Source: Candidatus Nanosynbacter sp. TM7-076
GTDB taxonomy: Bacteria > Patescibacteriota > Saccharimonadia > Saccharimonadales > Saccharimonadaceae
Direction of reading: 5' to 3'
Assembly (NCBI RefSeq): GCF_022828325.1
Contig: NZ_JAJQJS010000002.1
Location: 62,001-126,000 of the forward strand
DNA length: 64,000 nucleotides
Shown here in pieces: positions 24,506 through 32,769 of the stretch. Both the position numbers and the translations under genes were made by a program. How positions within the stretch are numbered: the stretch's first letter is position 1; each line of letters starts with the position of its first letter. Below the pieces are notes generated by a model. It did no database searches and had not been told where the DNA came from. It saw nothing but the letters and a program-made list of their open reading frames with translations.

Positions 24506-25501
24506 ATGAATACTTCACGGAAAAATCGCATCATAAAAATTACTATTTGGGTAGTCTGCTCAATTGTCGTCATAACTACTTTATTGGGCGCCGCAGCTTT
24601 CTTTTGGCCAGCAGCATCCAAGCAATTGCAATCTTCAAGCTCTGAAAAATTGAGCTACAACGACGCCATCGCCGCTGCAAATCGTACTGTTAGCGAAGAC
24701 ACTTCAAATACCGACGTTAGACCAGAATGCCGATCGATTATTAAAACCCACGGCAAAAAAACCGCCAAAGCCGTCATGATGATTCACGGCGTAAGCGCAT
24801 GCCCACAGCAATTCGCAGACTTGGGCGACACCTTTTTCAATGCCGGCTATAACGTCTATATTCCCCGAGTTCCCAGCCACGGCCTGACGGATAACAAACG
24901 ACACGGAGAAATCACCATTCCAGCAATGGCACAATTTATGAATTCCAGCACCAGCATAATTAGTGGTTTGGGCGATGAAACGGGAATTGTCGGGCTTTCT
25001 GGCGGCGCAAATATGGCAACTTGGATTACGCAGTACAACAGCCAAACCATATCACGAGCGCTGCTTCTATCACCTTTTTATCAGCCTTCAGAATCGGAAA
25101 CTCCTTCCTGGAAAATTCCGCTTTTACGAAATCTTTACGGACGTAATATTCTTCCAGATTCGTTCACGGGTAGCAATTTGTCATATCGCGCTCTTGGAAA
25201 ATATATAATAATCGCCAAGAACTATAAATCCGATCTAAAAGCTCCAGGGCTAAAATACGTCGGGGTTGTAACAAGCGAAAACGACACCGCAATTGATAAA
25301 AATCTCGCAGTCAACATACCTAAGCAAATGGCTGCAGCTTCTGACGCCAAATTCCAATATTATTCAATTCCGACCTCATTTGGTATCGGTCACGACATTG
25401 TAGCCTTAAACCAAGACGAGGTTAAAAAGCACGCCGACAAATTATATCCGTTCTATTTGGATATGTACGAAGGAAAAAACGTAAAATTAGAGGCGAACTA
25501 G
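24506..25501 (+). CDS. Membrane-anchored alpha/beta hydrolase
   Basis: A 331-aa protein with an N-terminal membrane anchor (about residues 10-33) and an extracytoplasmic alpha/beta hydrolase domain. It has the oxyanion-side MMIHGVSACPQQF, nucleophile elbow VGLSGGANMATW (Ser), probable acid in TSENDTAIDKN and His in FGIGHDIVALN. It could be an esterase, lipase or peptidase acting on envelope or host-derived lipids. TATAAT at 24494-24499 lies six bases before the ATG, so the mRNA is leaderless. Convergent with the HIT gene six bases away. Confidence 0.82.
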   Translation: MNTSRKNRIIKITIWVVCSIVVITTLLGAAAFFWPAASKQLQSSSSEKLSYNDAIAAANRTVSEDTSNTDVRPECRSIIKTHGKKTAKAVMMIHGVSACPQQFADLGDTFFNAGYNVYIPRVPSHGLTDNKRHGEITIPAMAQFMNSSTSIISGLGDETGIVGLSGGANMATWITQYNSQTISRALLLSPFYQPSESETPSWKIPLLRNLYGRNILPDSFTGSNLSYRALGKYIIIAKNYKSDLKAPGLKYVGVVTSENDTAIDKNLAVNIPKQMAAASDAKFQYYSIPTSFGIGHDIVALNQDEVKKHADKLYPFYLDMYEGKNVKLEAN

Positions 25502-25506
25502 CTATT

Positions 25507-25968
25507 CTATTTACCCTGCACGGCTAAAATTCGCGCTTGAATTTCATCCAATTGAGCGTCGTCCATCCTTGGACCGTCAGCCGTGGTTAACCAGCCAGAA
25601 TATTCCTCATAAAACGCTTGCTTGTGCGATACTGGTGAACCAATTCCCTTTGCTAAATCGCCATGAAGCGGCATCAATTTGGCGTGCACGTGTGCTACGC
25701 CCGTGCCCTCAAAAATCAGCGCCACTCGCGGGGTGTCAAATGCTTTTTCCAAAATACCAGCAATCTTTTTCACTGCCAGCATCATTTCGGAATATAAATT
25801 ATCGTCCAAAGAAAATACGTAATCACCCGGATTCTGCTTCGGAATCACCACAGTAAAACCTGGCGTGTTCGGAAACGGCGTTAAAAATGCCAAAAACTTC
25901 TCATCCTCCCAAACCTTCCAAGATTTCATTTTTCCAGATACGATATCGTCAAAAATTGTGTGATTCAT
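25507..25968 (-). CDS. HIT-family nucleotide-binding protein with altered triad
   Basis: About 153 aa from MNHTIFDDIVSGKMKSWKVW. The HIT region is VAHVHAKLMPLH: the middle, catalytic His is present, but the third His of the usual HxHxH is replaced by Lys. HIT proteins hydrolyse nucleoside phosphoramidates or dinucleotides. AAAGGAG before ATG 25968 sets the start. The first 12 codons and ribosome site occur a second time at 27460-27499, on the other side of the RclA-like gene, so this gene was separated from its original promoter by an insertion. Confidence 0.85.
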   Translation of the reverse strand: MNHTIFDDIVSGKMKSWKVWEDEKFLAFLTPFPNTPGFTVVIPKQNPGDYVFSLDDNLYSEMMLAVKKIAGILEKAFDTPRVALIFEGTGVAHVHAKLMPLHGDLAKGIGSPVSHKQAFYEEYSGWLTTADGPRMDDAQLDEIQARILAVQGK

Positions 25969-25980
25969 AATTACTCCTTT
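25941..25980. repeat. Direct repeat B1: 5' end of the HIT gene
   Basis: Forty bases (ribosome site, start codon and first codons of the HIT gene) match 27460-27499 at 38 of 40 positions in the same orientation. The copies bracket the RclA-like gene. Confidence 0.85.
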
Positions 25981-27301
25981 ATGCAAATAAATCGTTTAAT
26001 GCCTCACTCACCGTTGGATGAGTGAATATTTGGTCACGCAGCACAGTATATGGCAGGCCATTATCCATTACAGTTTTGATAATATTAATGACTTCTGGTG
26101 AGTTACGACACAATAAACTAGCACCCAAAATTTGTTCAGTGTTTGCATCAATCACCGCACGCAGCAATCCTGTTGTAGCATTATCAACATGCAGGCGTGG
26201 AATCGCCATAGCAGGCAGCTCTTTTACGATAATTTCGCACCCCGTCGCACGCGCCTCAGCCTCTGTCATACCCACCCGACCTAGCGGCGTTTGCATAAAG
26301 ACCGCGTACGGCAAAGTTTTTTGTTTGGCGCGAGTGTACAGACCATCGCCCAGCAACTGGCTTCTCACAATCCGAAAATCATCCAGCGATGCATAGGTAA
26401 ATTGTGGCCCACCCGTTACATCGCCCATTGCCCAAATATGCGACCGACTAGTGCGAAGTGTTTCATCAACCACAATTGCCCCGCGCTCATCCGTCGCTAC
26501 ACCAGCAGCTGGTAAATTCAAGCTCATCGTTGCCGGGCGACGGCCCGTAGCCATCAAAACCGCATCATAACCAGCGTAATCATCATGATTTACTGTGCGA
26601 ATCGTTGCAGTAGACTCACCCTCAATCGCTGTCACATCCACACTAAACACAATCTCAATACCCTGTGCCTGCAATGCTTCAGTAGCAGCCCGAGCAATTG
26701 CTGGATCTTCACGTGCAAGCAGAGCATCGCCCCTCTCAAATACTGTTACTTTTGTACCAAGTTTGGCATAAGTTGAGGCAAACTCTAACCCAATATAACC
26801 GCCACCAATGATAGCTAGCTGTTTTGGCTGCGTCATTCTATCCAGCAATTCAGTACTGGTATACACAAACGGCTTATCAACACCTGGAATATCTGGGATG
26901 ATTGATTCCGCACCGGTGTTAATAAAAATCTGTGGTGCACTAACTACTAGCTCGTCGCTACCCGCCACAACCTTCACAGTACGATCATCTACGAACGATG
27001 CCTCACCCTCAATGACGCTCACTGTTTCACGATCCGCAAGCATATGATAGTTCTTCTCATTCAACCGCGCTACCACTGTTGTCTTATGTGCCATCGCCTC
27101 ATCAAAACTTTGATGATGTTCGGCTGCATTGACTAGCACCTTAGTAGGAATACAAGCAATATTAATACAGGTGCCGCCATACATCTTTGGCGACCGCTCC
27201 ACTAGCGCTACCTTTTTTTCCGCATTTGCCAGCGCTACCGCCAATGTTTTGCCAGCTTTGCCAAAACCAATGATGAGTGCGTCAAATTGTTGTGTATCCA
27301 T
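25979..27301 (-). CDS. rclA: RclA/Har-like flavoprotein disulfide reductase (probable hypothiocyanous acid reductase)
   Basis: A 440-aa class I pyridine nucleotide-disulfide reductase from MDTQQFDALIIGFGKAGKTL. The redox pair is in YGGTCINIACIPTKVLVN, close to the YGGTCINIGCIPTK form I associate with RclA/Har rather than mercuric reductase. It also has the NAD(P)H-binding IIGGGYIGLEFASTYAKLGT, the FAD contact IWAMGDVTGGPQFTYASLDD and a dimerisation domain ending FTHPTVSEALNDL. RclA/Har enzymes reduce HOSCN, the peroxidase product in saliva and mucus. GGAGGAGGTGAA sets the start at 27301. The gene is bracketed by duplicated HIT 5' sequences, a sign of recent insertion. A generic glutathione- or mycothione-type reductase is the alternative. 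Confidence 0.8.
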   Translation of the reverse strand: MDTQQFDALIIGFGKAGKTLAVALANAEKKVALVERSPKMYGGTCINIACIPTKVLVNAAEHHQSFDEAMAHKTTVVARLNEKNYHMLADRETVSVIEGEASFVDDRTVKVVAGSDELVVSAPQIFINTGAESIIPDIPGVDKPFVYTSTELLDRMTQPKQLAIIGGGYIGLEFASTYAKLGTKVTVFERGDALLAREDPAIARAATEALQAQGIEIVFSVDVTAIEGESTATIRTVNHDDYAGYDAVLMATGRRPATMSLNLPAAGVATDERGAIVVDETLRTSRSHIWAMGDVTGGPQFTYASLDDFRIVRSQLLGDGLYTRAKQKTLPYAVFMQTPLGRVGMTEAEARATGCEIIVKELPAMAIPRLHVDNATTGLLRAVIDANTEQILGASLLCRNSPEVINIIKTVMDNGLPYTVLRDQIFTHPTVSEALNDLFA

Positions 27302-27422
27302 TTCACCTCCTCCTATCTTTTTTAGCGATCTCTCTCGCTGCAACAAATTCTCTATCGGCACACAGAACTACCTATTTTATTACAAGTTTTTGAGCTACTA
27401 CTATTATCATGTGTAATAGCTC

Positions 27423-27456
27423 CTTAAAACTGTTCCAAAAAGTCCAACTTACCGCT
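27423..27456 (-). pseudogene. Remnant copy of the pheS 3' end
   Basis: These 34 bases match the last codons and stop of pheS (28155-28188) at 31 of 34 positions and would encode SGKLDFLEQF-stop. The changes suggest the copy came from a related allele. It is fused directly to the truncated HIT start. Confidence 0.75.
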
Positions 27457-27487
27457 ATACGATGTTGTCAAAAATTGTGTGATTCAT
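27455..27487 (-). pseudogene. Truncated HIT start (10-codon relic)
   Basis: ATG at 27487 encodes MNHTIFDNIV and stops at TAG. It keeps the original ribosome site (AAAAGGAG) and a TATAAT box at 27507-27512 (minus), so the native HIT promoter now reads into this stub and then towards the RclA-like gene. Confidence 0.7.
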
Positions 27488-27499
27488 AATTACTCCTTT
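27460..27499. repeat. Direct repeat B2: copy of the HIT 5' end
   Basis: Partner of 25941-25980 (38/40 identity), located between the DUF998 gene and the RclA-like gene. Confidence 0.85.
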
Positions 27500-27517
27500 T
27501 GAAGTAATTATAGCATT

Positions 27518-28150
27518 TTACGAAGTTTTCAGGTCGGACAATTTAAGTTCCATTCGACGGCAAACCAGAGCCAGCCATATCGTCGCAAAAATCCCCAATA
27601 AAACTTCTACTATCACAAACCAAAACTTGCCCATTGCGTAACCTTGCGCCGCTATAATTGCCGCAAAAATCGGAAAACTGAAAGATGAGATTCGCTCACG
27701 ATGAGTTAAATAACTCAAACTCGATGGCAAAATAAACATCAAAAGCACCATCAATATCACGATGCTGCGCGAGAAAACAAAATGCGCCGCGTGCATTGTA
27801 TCGTTCGGGCAAAGCGCCACCCCTATCATGCAAATCGCAAACAATGAAAGTATCCAGCCAGATATTCGAGCAGAGCGAATTTGACCAAGTTTAAGATAGC
27901 CACGATTCATAAAAAACCCAATTGTCGCCATAATCAAACCAGATAAAAACACTCCCGAATTGAACGAAAACGCGGACAAACGATTCGAGGTGGTTTCGCC
28001 CAATCTGCTCAAGCTCCAGCTCGTCCACCGAGTATCATCAGAAAGCAGCATCGCCACGATCAAACCCACAGCCAAAACGACACCATTAAGAATACAGAGT
28101 GCCTGAAGGCGATTCTTGCATAAAAAATCCTTAATCTGTCGAAGTTTCAT
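27518..28150 (-). CDS. DUF998-like integral membrane protein
   Basis: A 210-aa protein with six hydrophobic segments (about 18-38, 62-82, 92-112, 122-145, 155-172, 176-196). It has SLSRLGETTSNRLSAFSFNS near residue 46 and ICMIGVALCPND in the fourth segment, the pattern I associate with DUF998. The function of the family is unknown. It follows pheS by five bases and is probably co-transcribed with it. Confidence 0.7.
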   Translation of the reverse strand: MKLRQIKDFLCKNRLQALCILNGVVLAVGLIVAMLLSDDTRWTSWSLSRLGETTSNRLSAFSFNSGVFLSGLIMATIGFFMNRGYLKLGQIRSARISGWILSLFAICMIGVALCPNDTMHAAHFVFSRSIVILMVLLMFILPSSLSYLTHRERISSFSFPIFAAIIAAQGYAMGKFWFVIVEVLLGIFATIWLALVCRRMELKLSDLKTS

Positions 28151-28155
28151 ATTGC

Positions 28156-29199
28156 TTAAAATTGTTCCAAAAAGTCCAACTTGCCACTTTCAAAATGACG
28201 GACATCTTCGATTCCATGCTTCATCATAACCAAGCGGTCGATACCGCAACCAAAAGCAAATCCCGTATATTCATTCGGGTCAATTTGTGCCGCCCGAAGG
28301 ACATTTGGATGAATCATTCCGCAGCCCAATAGCTCAATCCAGCCCTCACCAGAGCAGACTTTACAATCAGGATTTTTTCCTTCACAAAACGGACAACTTA
28401 ACGCAAACTCGAAGCTAGGCTCAGTGAACGGAAAGTAAAATGGATTAACACGGACATCAAGTTTCTTGCCATAATATTCCTGCAAAAACTCTTGCAACGT
28501 AGCAATCAAATTGCCAACATTAACTCGGCGCGAAACGTACACGCCTTCGACTTGATAAAATGTATGCTCGTGGCGCGCGTCCAAATCTTCGTTACGGAAA
28601 ACGCGATCAGGAACGATAGCGGCAATAGCCTCGCCTTTTTCCAAATTATCGCGATATTTCATTAGCACACGATTTTGCATAGTCGACGTATGCGCCGGCG
28701 CAATCAAACGATCGCCATTAGAATCAGTCTCTTCGGTCATAAACGTGTCGTAATCGTCGCGCGCTGGATGACCTTTTGGAAAATTCAGGCTCTCAAACAT
28801 ATGGAATTGATCGTCAATTTCTCTGGATTCTTCCGTGACAAAACCCATGCGATTAAAAATCTCAGAAATGCGCTCAATTTCAGCACTCAGCGGATGAATC
28901 GTGCCTTGTTCGCTCGGCAAAAGTTCAGGCTTGGGCGAATTCACATCCATCGGCGCCGTAACGTCAATCGGTTTCAAGTCAACTTTCTCCAGCTCTTCCA
29001 GCCGCACAGCAATAGCCTGTTCAATCGCCTGCTTCAGCTCGTTAATTCGCTTGCCGAACGGACCACGCTCAACTGGCGGCAATGACTTGATTTGCTCGTA
29101 CAATTCCCTAAGTCGTCGATCACGTAAAAACTCACGCGGAGATTTGGATTGCGAAACCGCCAAAACTATTTCTCTTCTCAATTCGTCTAAGTCAGCCAT
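28156..29199 (-). CDS. pheS: Phenylalanyl-tRNA synthetase alpha subunit
   Basis: A 347-aa class II synthetase subunit with an N-terminal coiled coil (about 1-85), motif 1 (FNRMGFVTEESREIDDQFHM), motif 2 (AIVPDRVFRNEDLDARHEHT) and motif 3 (EYTGFAFGCGIDRLVMMKHG). A cysteine cluster (CPFCEGKNPDCKVCSGEGW, about residue 270) probably binds zinc and is unusual for typical PheS. It pairs with PheT encoded at 19.4-22.0 kb. It follows the small membrane protein gene by one base. Confidence 0.96.
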   Translation of the reverse strand: MADLDELRREIVLAVSQSKSPREFLRDRRLRELYEQIKSLPPVERGPFGKRINELKQAIEQAIAVRLEELEKVDLKPIDVTAPMDVNSPKPELLPSEQGTIHPLSAEIERISEIFNRMGFVTEESREIDDQFHMFESLNFPKGHPARDDYDTFMTEETDSNGDRLIAPAHTSTMQNRVLMKYRDNLEKGEAIAAIVPDRVFRNEDLDARHEHTFYQVEGVYVSRRVNVGNLIATLQEFLQEYYGKKLDVRVNPFYFPFTEPSFEFALSCPFCEGKNPDCKVCSGEGWIELLGCGMIHPNVLRAAQIDPNEYTGFAFGCGIDRLVMMKHGIEDVRHFESGKLDFLEQF

Positions 29200-29200
29200 T

Positions 29201-29437
29201 TTATCGTCCTTGCATTAAAAACATTACAATCACCGCACCAGCCATAATAGCAATTAAAATCCACGCCCACGCCAAAGTCGTCGTCTGTTTCGTGCCTTCC
29301 AAATATCTTATGTCGTCGACGCCGTCCATAGTTGCCTTTTCTTGCAAACTCGAAGCCTTCGCCTTCTCTCTTAATTCCGCCGCAATTCGCTCTTGCAATT
29401 CACTGCGCTGATCCTGTTGATTTACAAATAATCCCAT
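29201..29437 (-). CDS. Small tail-anchored membrane protein upstream of pheS
   Basis: A 78-aa protein: a charged N-terminal helix (QRSELQERIAAELREKAKAS) and one C-terminal membrane segment (about residues 54-75, LAWAWILIAIMAGAVIVMFL). TATACT lies exactly six bases before the ATG (29444-29449), so the mRNA is leaderless. It is the first gene of a unit with pheS and the DUF998 gene. No family is recognised. Confidence 0.72.
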   Translation of the reverse strand: MGLFVNQQDQRSELQERIAAELREKAKASSLQEKATMDGVDDIRYLEGTKQTTTLAWAWILIAIMAGAVIVMFLMQGR

Positions 29438-29494
29438 AACTACAGTATAGCAAATTATGTTATAATAGTCGTGATATTACTTTAAGGAGGGAAT

Positions 29495-30430
29495 ATGGCT
29501 ACGAAGAAAACTTCAAAGAAAGCCCCAGTTAAAGCCGCAGAAAAGAAAACCGCTGCCGCTAAGACTGAAACCAAAACGACCGTCAAGTACGTCGTTACTG
29601 AATCTACCGCTAAAAGCAAGCGTGTCGAACTAGATTCTAAATTACCAAATAACTTAATTAACATCGTTATTGCGGAAGTTATCGGCACATTCATTTTGAC
29701 ACTTGCCGCATTATTCGCATCAGATATTTTGTCATCGATGTATGTCGGTTTTGCATTGATGTTCATCGTTGCAATTATCGGCAACATTTCTGGTGCACAC
29801 GTAAACCCAGCTGTCACGTTTGGTCTATGGACAATGCGTAAGCTAAAGACCGTACTTGTACCATTTTACTGGGGTGCACAATTCCTCGGTGCAATGGCAG
29901 CTATCGTGCTTGTTGGCTCATTAACAAACGGCGGATTTGCTCTAAGCTTCGACCAATTCACTGCGTTCTCCTGGGACATCTTCGCGATGGAATTAGTCGG
30001 TACCGCTGTATTTGTATTTGGTATTGCCGCAGTTTTGCAGCGCAAAGAAATCAGAGCAGCTGGTCAAGCTTTTGGAATTGGCTTAGCGTTGATGATTGGT
30101 CTTGTCGTATCCGGCTCAATCTCTTCATACATTAAAAGTACTGCTATTGCAAAAATCCAAAAAGATCAAAGCACTACTCAAACTGAGAAAAACGGCCGCA
30201 CTTACCCACGCGAGATCTACATCTCAGGCGCAACTTTGAACCCAGCAGTTTCTTTGGCTGTTACAGAGAAAACCGACTCTCAACTACGCAGCAATGGAGT
30301 ATTGCCAGCTGAAGGCGAAAAAAGCTATTCACGCTTTAGCCTGGAAGTAATTGCCGCTACCCTAATCGGTGCAGCATTAGGTGGCAACCTATTTCTACTC
30401 GTCAATTACCGAAACAAAGACGAAGAATAG
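29495..30430 (+). CDS. Aquaporin/MIP-family channel with Lys/Ala-rich N-terminal extension
   Basis: A 311-aa protein with two NPA half-pores, SGAHVNPAVTFGLW and SGATLNPAVSLAVTEK, and about six membrane helices. It should pass water or small neutral solutes such as glycerol. Residues 1-40 are an extra, histone-H1-like basic stretch (TKKTSKKAPVKAAEKKTAAA) ahead of the first helix, which normal aquaporins lack. AAGGAGGGAAT precedes the ATG and TATAAT is at about 29460. A terminator follows at 30449-30480. Confidence 0.93.
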   Translation: MATKKTSKKAPVKAAEKKTAAAKTETKTTVKYVVTESTAKSKRVELDSKLPNNLINIVIAEVIGTFILTLAALFASDILSSMYVGFALMFIVAIIGNISGAHVNPAVTFGLWTMRKLKTVLVPFYWGAQFLGAMAAIVLVGSLTNGGFALSFDQFTAFSWDIFAMELVGTAVFVFGIAAVLQRKEIRAAGQAFGIGLALMIGLVVSGSISSYIKSTAIAKIQKDQSTTQTEKNGRTYPREIYISGATLNPAVSLAVTEKTDSQLRSNGVLPAEGEKSYSRFSLEVIAATLIGAALGGNLFLLVNYRNKDEE

Positions 30431-30448
30431 ATTATAGCTTCACAATAA

Positions 30449-30480
30449 AATATCCCGCTTAATCGGCGGGGTATTTTTTA
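30449..30480. terminator. Bidirectional terminator between aquaporin and rmuC
   Basis: AATATCCCGC (30449-30458) pairs with GCGGGGTATT (30466-30475), with a T run on both strands. It serves the convergent aquaporin and rmuC genes. Confidence 0.85.
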
Positions 30481-30482
30481 TG

Positions 30483-31553
30483 TCAATCTTCCTGAGTCGG
30501 CCGATCAATCAGCTCCGGCTGCGCCTGGTTATCGCCACCAGAAATTCGCACGACATCCTTATCAATCTTCCCTAGCTCCTTGTACGTATTGTTATAATGA
30601 CCAACGGTCGTACTAAGGCTCTTGCCCATTTTCGTCATCAACTCGTCAAACTTTTTAATGTGAACACCCAATTGCCCAACTCGAACCTGAATGTCTTTGG
30701 CCTGCTCTTCAATTTGTAGGCTACGAAGCCCCTGAAGAACGGTCTGCAGGTATGCCAAAAAACTAGTCGGACTAACAATAATCACTCGCTTATCTCGGAA
30801 TGCATATTCAATCAGGTCGCGACTCGAACCGCCCTGACCGACATTATTAATCAGAAGATCGTAATACAAAGATTCGCTAGGGATAAACATAAAAGCAAAG
30901 TCCATGGTATTTTCGCGCGGACGAATGTATTTACTAGTTTCGTCGATTCGCCCCTTAAGGTCAGCCTTCACCTTATTCAGCCACATTTCGCGCTCAGATT
31001 TTGTCTCGGCGTTAATCATGCGATTGTAATTCTCCAAAGAAAACTTACTGTCCACCGGCAGTATTTGACCCTTGTCCAGAAAAATAACCGCGTCAACAAT
31101 TTCACCGTCCTTGAAACGATATTGCATTTGATATTGCTTGGCGGGCAAAACATTGTCCAGTACACTCTCCAGATAAAACTCACCAAAAACGCCACGCTGC
31201 TTTGGATTTTGTAACACGTTTTGCAAGGTTTTAAGATCAGTCGCCACATCAACCACACGCTTGTTAGTCTCATCCAATTTCGCCAATCGCTGCGTCACGT
31301 CAGCCACCAACTTCGCGCTTTCTGATAATTGTTTCTGCACGGAAGTCTGAACTTGCGCGTTACTTCGCTCCAACTTATCGCTGACGGATTCATTCAGTTT
31401 CGCAATAGTCCGACCTAATTCTACGACATCAGTTTTAATTAGCTCGACGGATGATTGATTTTTTAGTTCGCTGATTTTTGATTGCAAGACAAATAAAGTC
31501 GCGCCTAAACCAATAGTAATAACGATTAAGAGAATAATGATAATGATTTCCAT
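30483..31553 (-). CDS. rmuC: RmuC-family DNA recombination protein
   Basis: A 356-aa protein with an N-terminal membrane segment (about 2-22), a long coiled coil (about 25-120) and the RmuC nuclease-like core: RGVFGEFYLESVLDNVLP, QYRFKDGEIVDAVIFLDKGQ, LPVDSKFSLENYNRM and IIVSPTSFLAYLQTVL. RmuC limits inversions and rearrangements at short inverted repeats in E. coli. The family has a PD-(D/E)XK-type fold. Length is shorter than E. coli RmuC (about 475 aa) but normal for many bacteria. Confidence 0.92.
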   Translation of the reverse strand: MEIIIIILLIVITIGLGATLFVLQSKISELKNQSSVELIKTDVVELGRTIAKLNESVSDKLERSNAQVQTSVQKQLSESAKLVADVTQRLAKLDETNKRVVDVATDLKTLQNVLQNPKQRGVFGEFYLESVLDNVLPAKQYQMQYRFKDGEIVDAVIFLDKGQILPVDSKFSLENYNRMINAETKSEREMWLNKVKADLKGRIDETSKYIRPRENTMDFAFMFIPSESLYYDLLINNVGQGGSSRDLIEYAFRDKRVIIVSPTSFLAYLQTVLQGLRSLQIEEQAKDIQVRVGQLGVHIKKFDELMTKMGKSLSTTVGHYNNTYKELGKIDKDVVRISGGDNQAQPELIDRPTQED

Positions 31554-31571
31554 ACACTTAGTGTACAGTGA

Positions 31572-32066
31572 TTACAATGCTAAGACAACTCGTGCTAAGA
31601 TTGCGAATAAAGTCATAAATAAAATTGCTGCGCCATTGCCACGAATTCTATTCAGCCAGATTAACGACAAATATACCAAAACTGTCGCCAAAACTACCCA
31701 TAGCAATGACAGAATCCAAGATCCGCCAGCCCATAATGTAGCACCCCACAATGACACAGTTGCCGCGATCACTACCAACAGAGGTCGCTTAATACCAAAT
31801 ACCGCCAGCACCGGCACCAACATAATTCCCGCCAAAACCAACGCGACGTAAGAGGCGATACTTGTGCTGTTTGCGCAAATAGAAATATGCTCAGCGTTCG
31901 CGCAAAATACGGGTGTAATCATAAATTTATCAAACGCAAGCGCCAGCAGCCAGATAGCCACGCCGCTAGCAACTAAAATCGCCAAAACCCTCAAGAAAAC
32001 TCGCCTTGAAAATGGATATGTGTAATCTGATATTTCTTCACGGAAAATAGCTGACAATAATTTCAT
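31572..32066 (-). CDS. Integral membrane protein, function unknown
   Basis: About 164 aa from MKLLSAIFREEISDYTYPFS. After an amphipathic start it has four or five hydrophobic segments. The start at 32066 is supported by TACAAT (32073-32078) six bases upstream with TTGCAA 17 bases further up, giving a leaderless mRNA; a longer in-frame start at 32093 would lie upstream of the -10 box. Two Cys (FCANAEHISICANST) lie in a probable external loop. No family is recognised. Confidence 0.7.
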   Translation of the reverse strand: MKLLSAIFREEISDYTYPFSRRVFLRVLAILVASGVAIWLLALAFDKFMITPVFCANAEHISICANSTSIASYVALVLAGIMLVPVLAVFGIKRPLLVVIAATVSLWGATLWAGGSWILSLLWVVLATVLVYLSLIWLNRIRGNGAAILFMTLFAILARVVLAL

Positions 32067-32111
32067 ACGTAAATTGTAACGTAAACTTGTCAATATTGCA
32101 AATGTATATGC

Positions 32112-32594
32112 TTAAATATTATGCTTTTTCAGGAGACTCATCGGTTTATACCAAATAATCCCTACGCAAGCAATCAATAATCCGCCAACAACGTCAAGTG
32201 GCGTATGCACCAGAGCAATAACCCGACCTACACATATTAAGATCGTCATAACCAGACAAACAACAGCCAGCCGCCAACTCTTTGCTCCGAAAAATACCGC
32301 CAAAGTAATTGCCATTGTAAATAGCGCGTGATCGGACGGAAAACCCGGATTATTAAGGAATGACGCACCGGCAGATACGCCCAGAATCTCGAACGGGCGC
32401 ATTTGATCTGGTTGATAAATTGACCCGATAATTTTTGCCACCACGTAAGCAGTCAAACCAGCCATCAACACCTGGCTATAAACCTGATATTTCTCTTTAT
32501 TTGGAACCAATTTTATCAGCGCGTACGCACCAATTAGCACAACCGGTACCACTAGTCCGTCAGCAATTAGCTTTACGATCCATTGCAAATCCAT
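32112..32594 (-). CDS. PAP2-family phosphatase (lipid phosphatase type)
   Basis: About 160 aa with five or six membrane helices. The PAP2 motifs are GFPSDHALFTMAI (motif 2, catalytic His) and GRVIALVHTPLDVVGG (motif 3 with Arg and His). Motif 1 (K-x6-RP) is reduced to QPDQMRP. It probably dephosphorylates undecaprenyl pyrophosphate or phosphatidic acid at the membrane. The start at 32594 is set by TATACT (32601-32606) six bases upstream, so it is leaderless. Confidence 0.87.
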   Translation of the reverse strand: MDLQWIVKLIADGLVVPVVLIGAYALIKLVPNKEKYQVYSQVLMAGLTAYVVAKIIGSIYQPDQMRPFEILGVSAGASFLNNPGFPSDHALFTMAITLAVFFGAKSWRLAVVCLVMTILICVGRVIALVHTPLDVVGGLLIACVGIIWYKPMSLLKKHNI

Positions 32595-32673
32595 ATTACC
32601 AGTATATCGCGACAACGCTGGTCAGTAAACGCTTGCGGAAATCATTTTTCTATAGTACAATTATGTTTGCCGT

Positions 32674-32748
32674 TGGGATGTCGCCAAGTGGTAAGGCAGC
32701 GGGTTCTGGTCCCGCCATTCGGGGGTTCGAATCCCTCCATCCCAGCCA
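32674..32748 (+). tRNA. tRNA-Gln (anticodon CUG)
   Basis: A complete cloverleaf: acceptor arms TGGGATG and CATCCCA, anticodon stem GCGGG/CCCGC with loop TTCTGGT (anticodon CTG), T-loop GGTTCGAATCC and an encoded CCA end. It reads CAG codons. It lies alone between PAP2 and a membrane protein gene, preceded by a TATAGT/TACAAT-type box. The gatCAB genes in this window could amidate its mischarged form. Confidence 0.95.
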
Positions 32749-32769
32749 AGTTTGAAATTTAGCAGCCAA

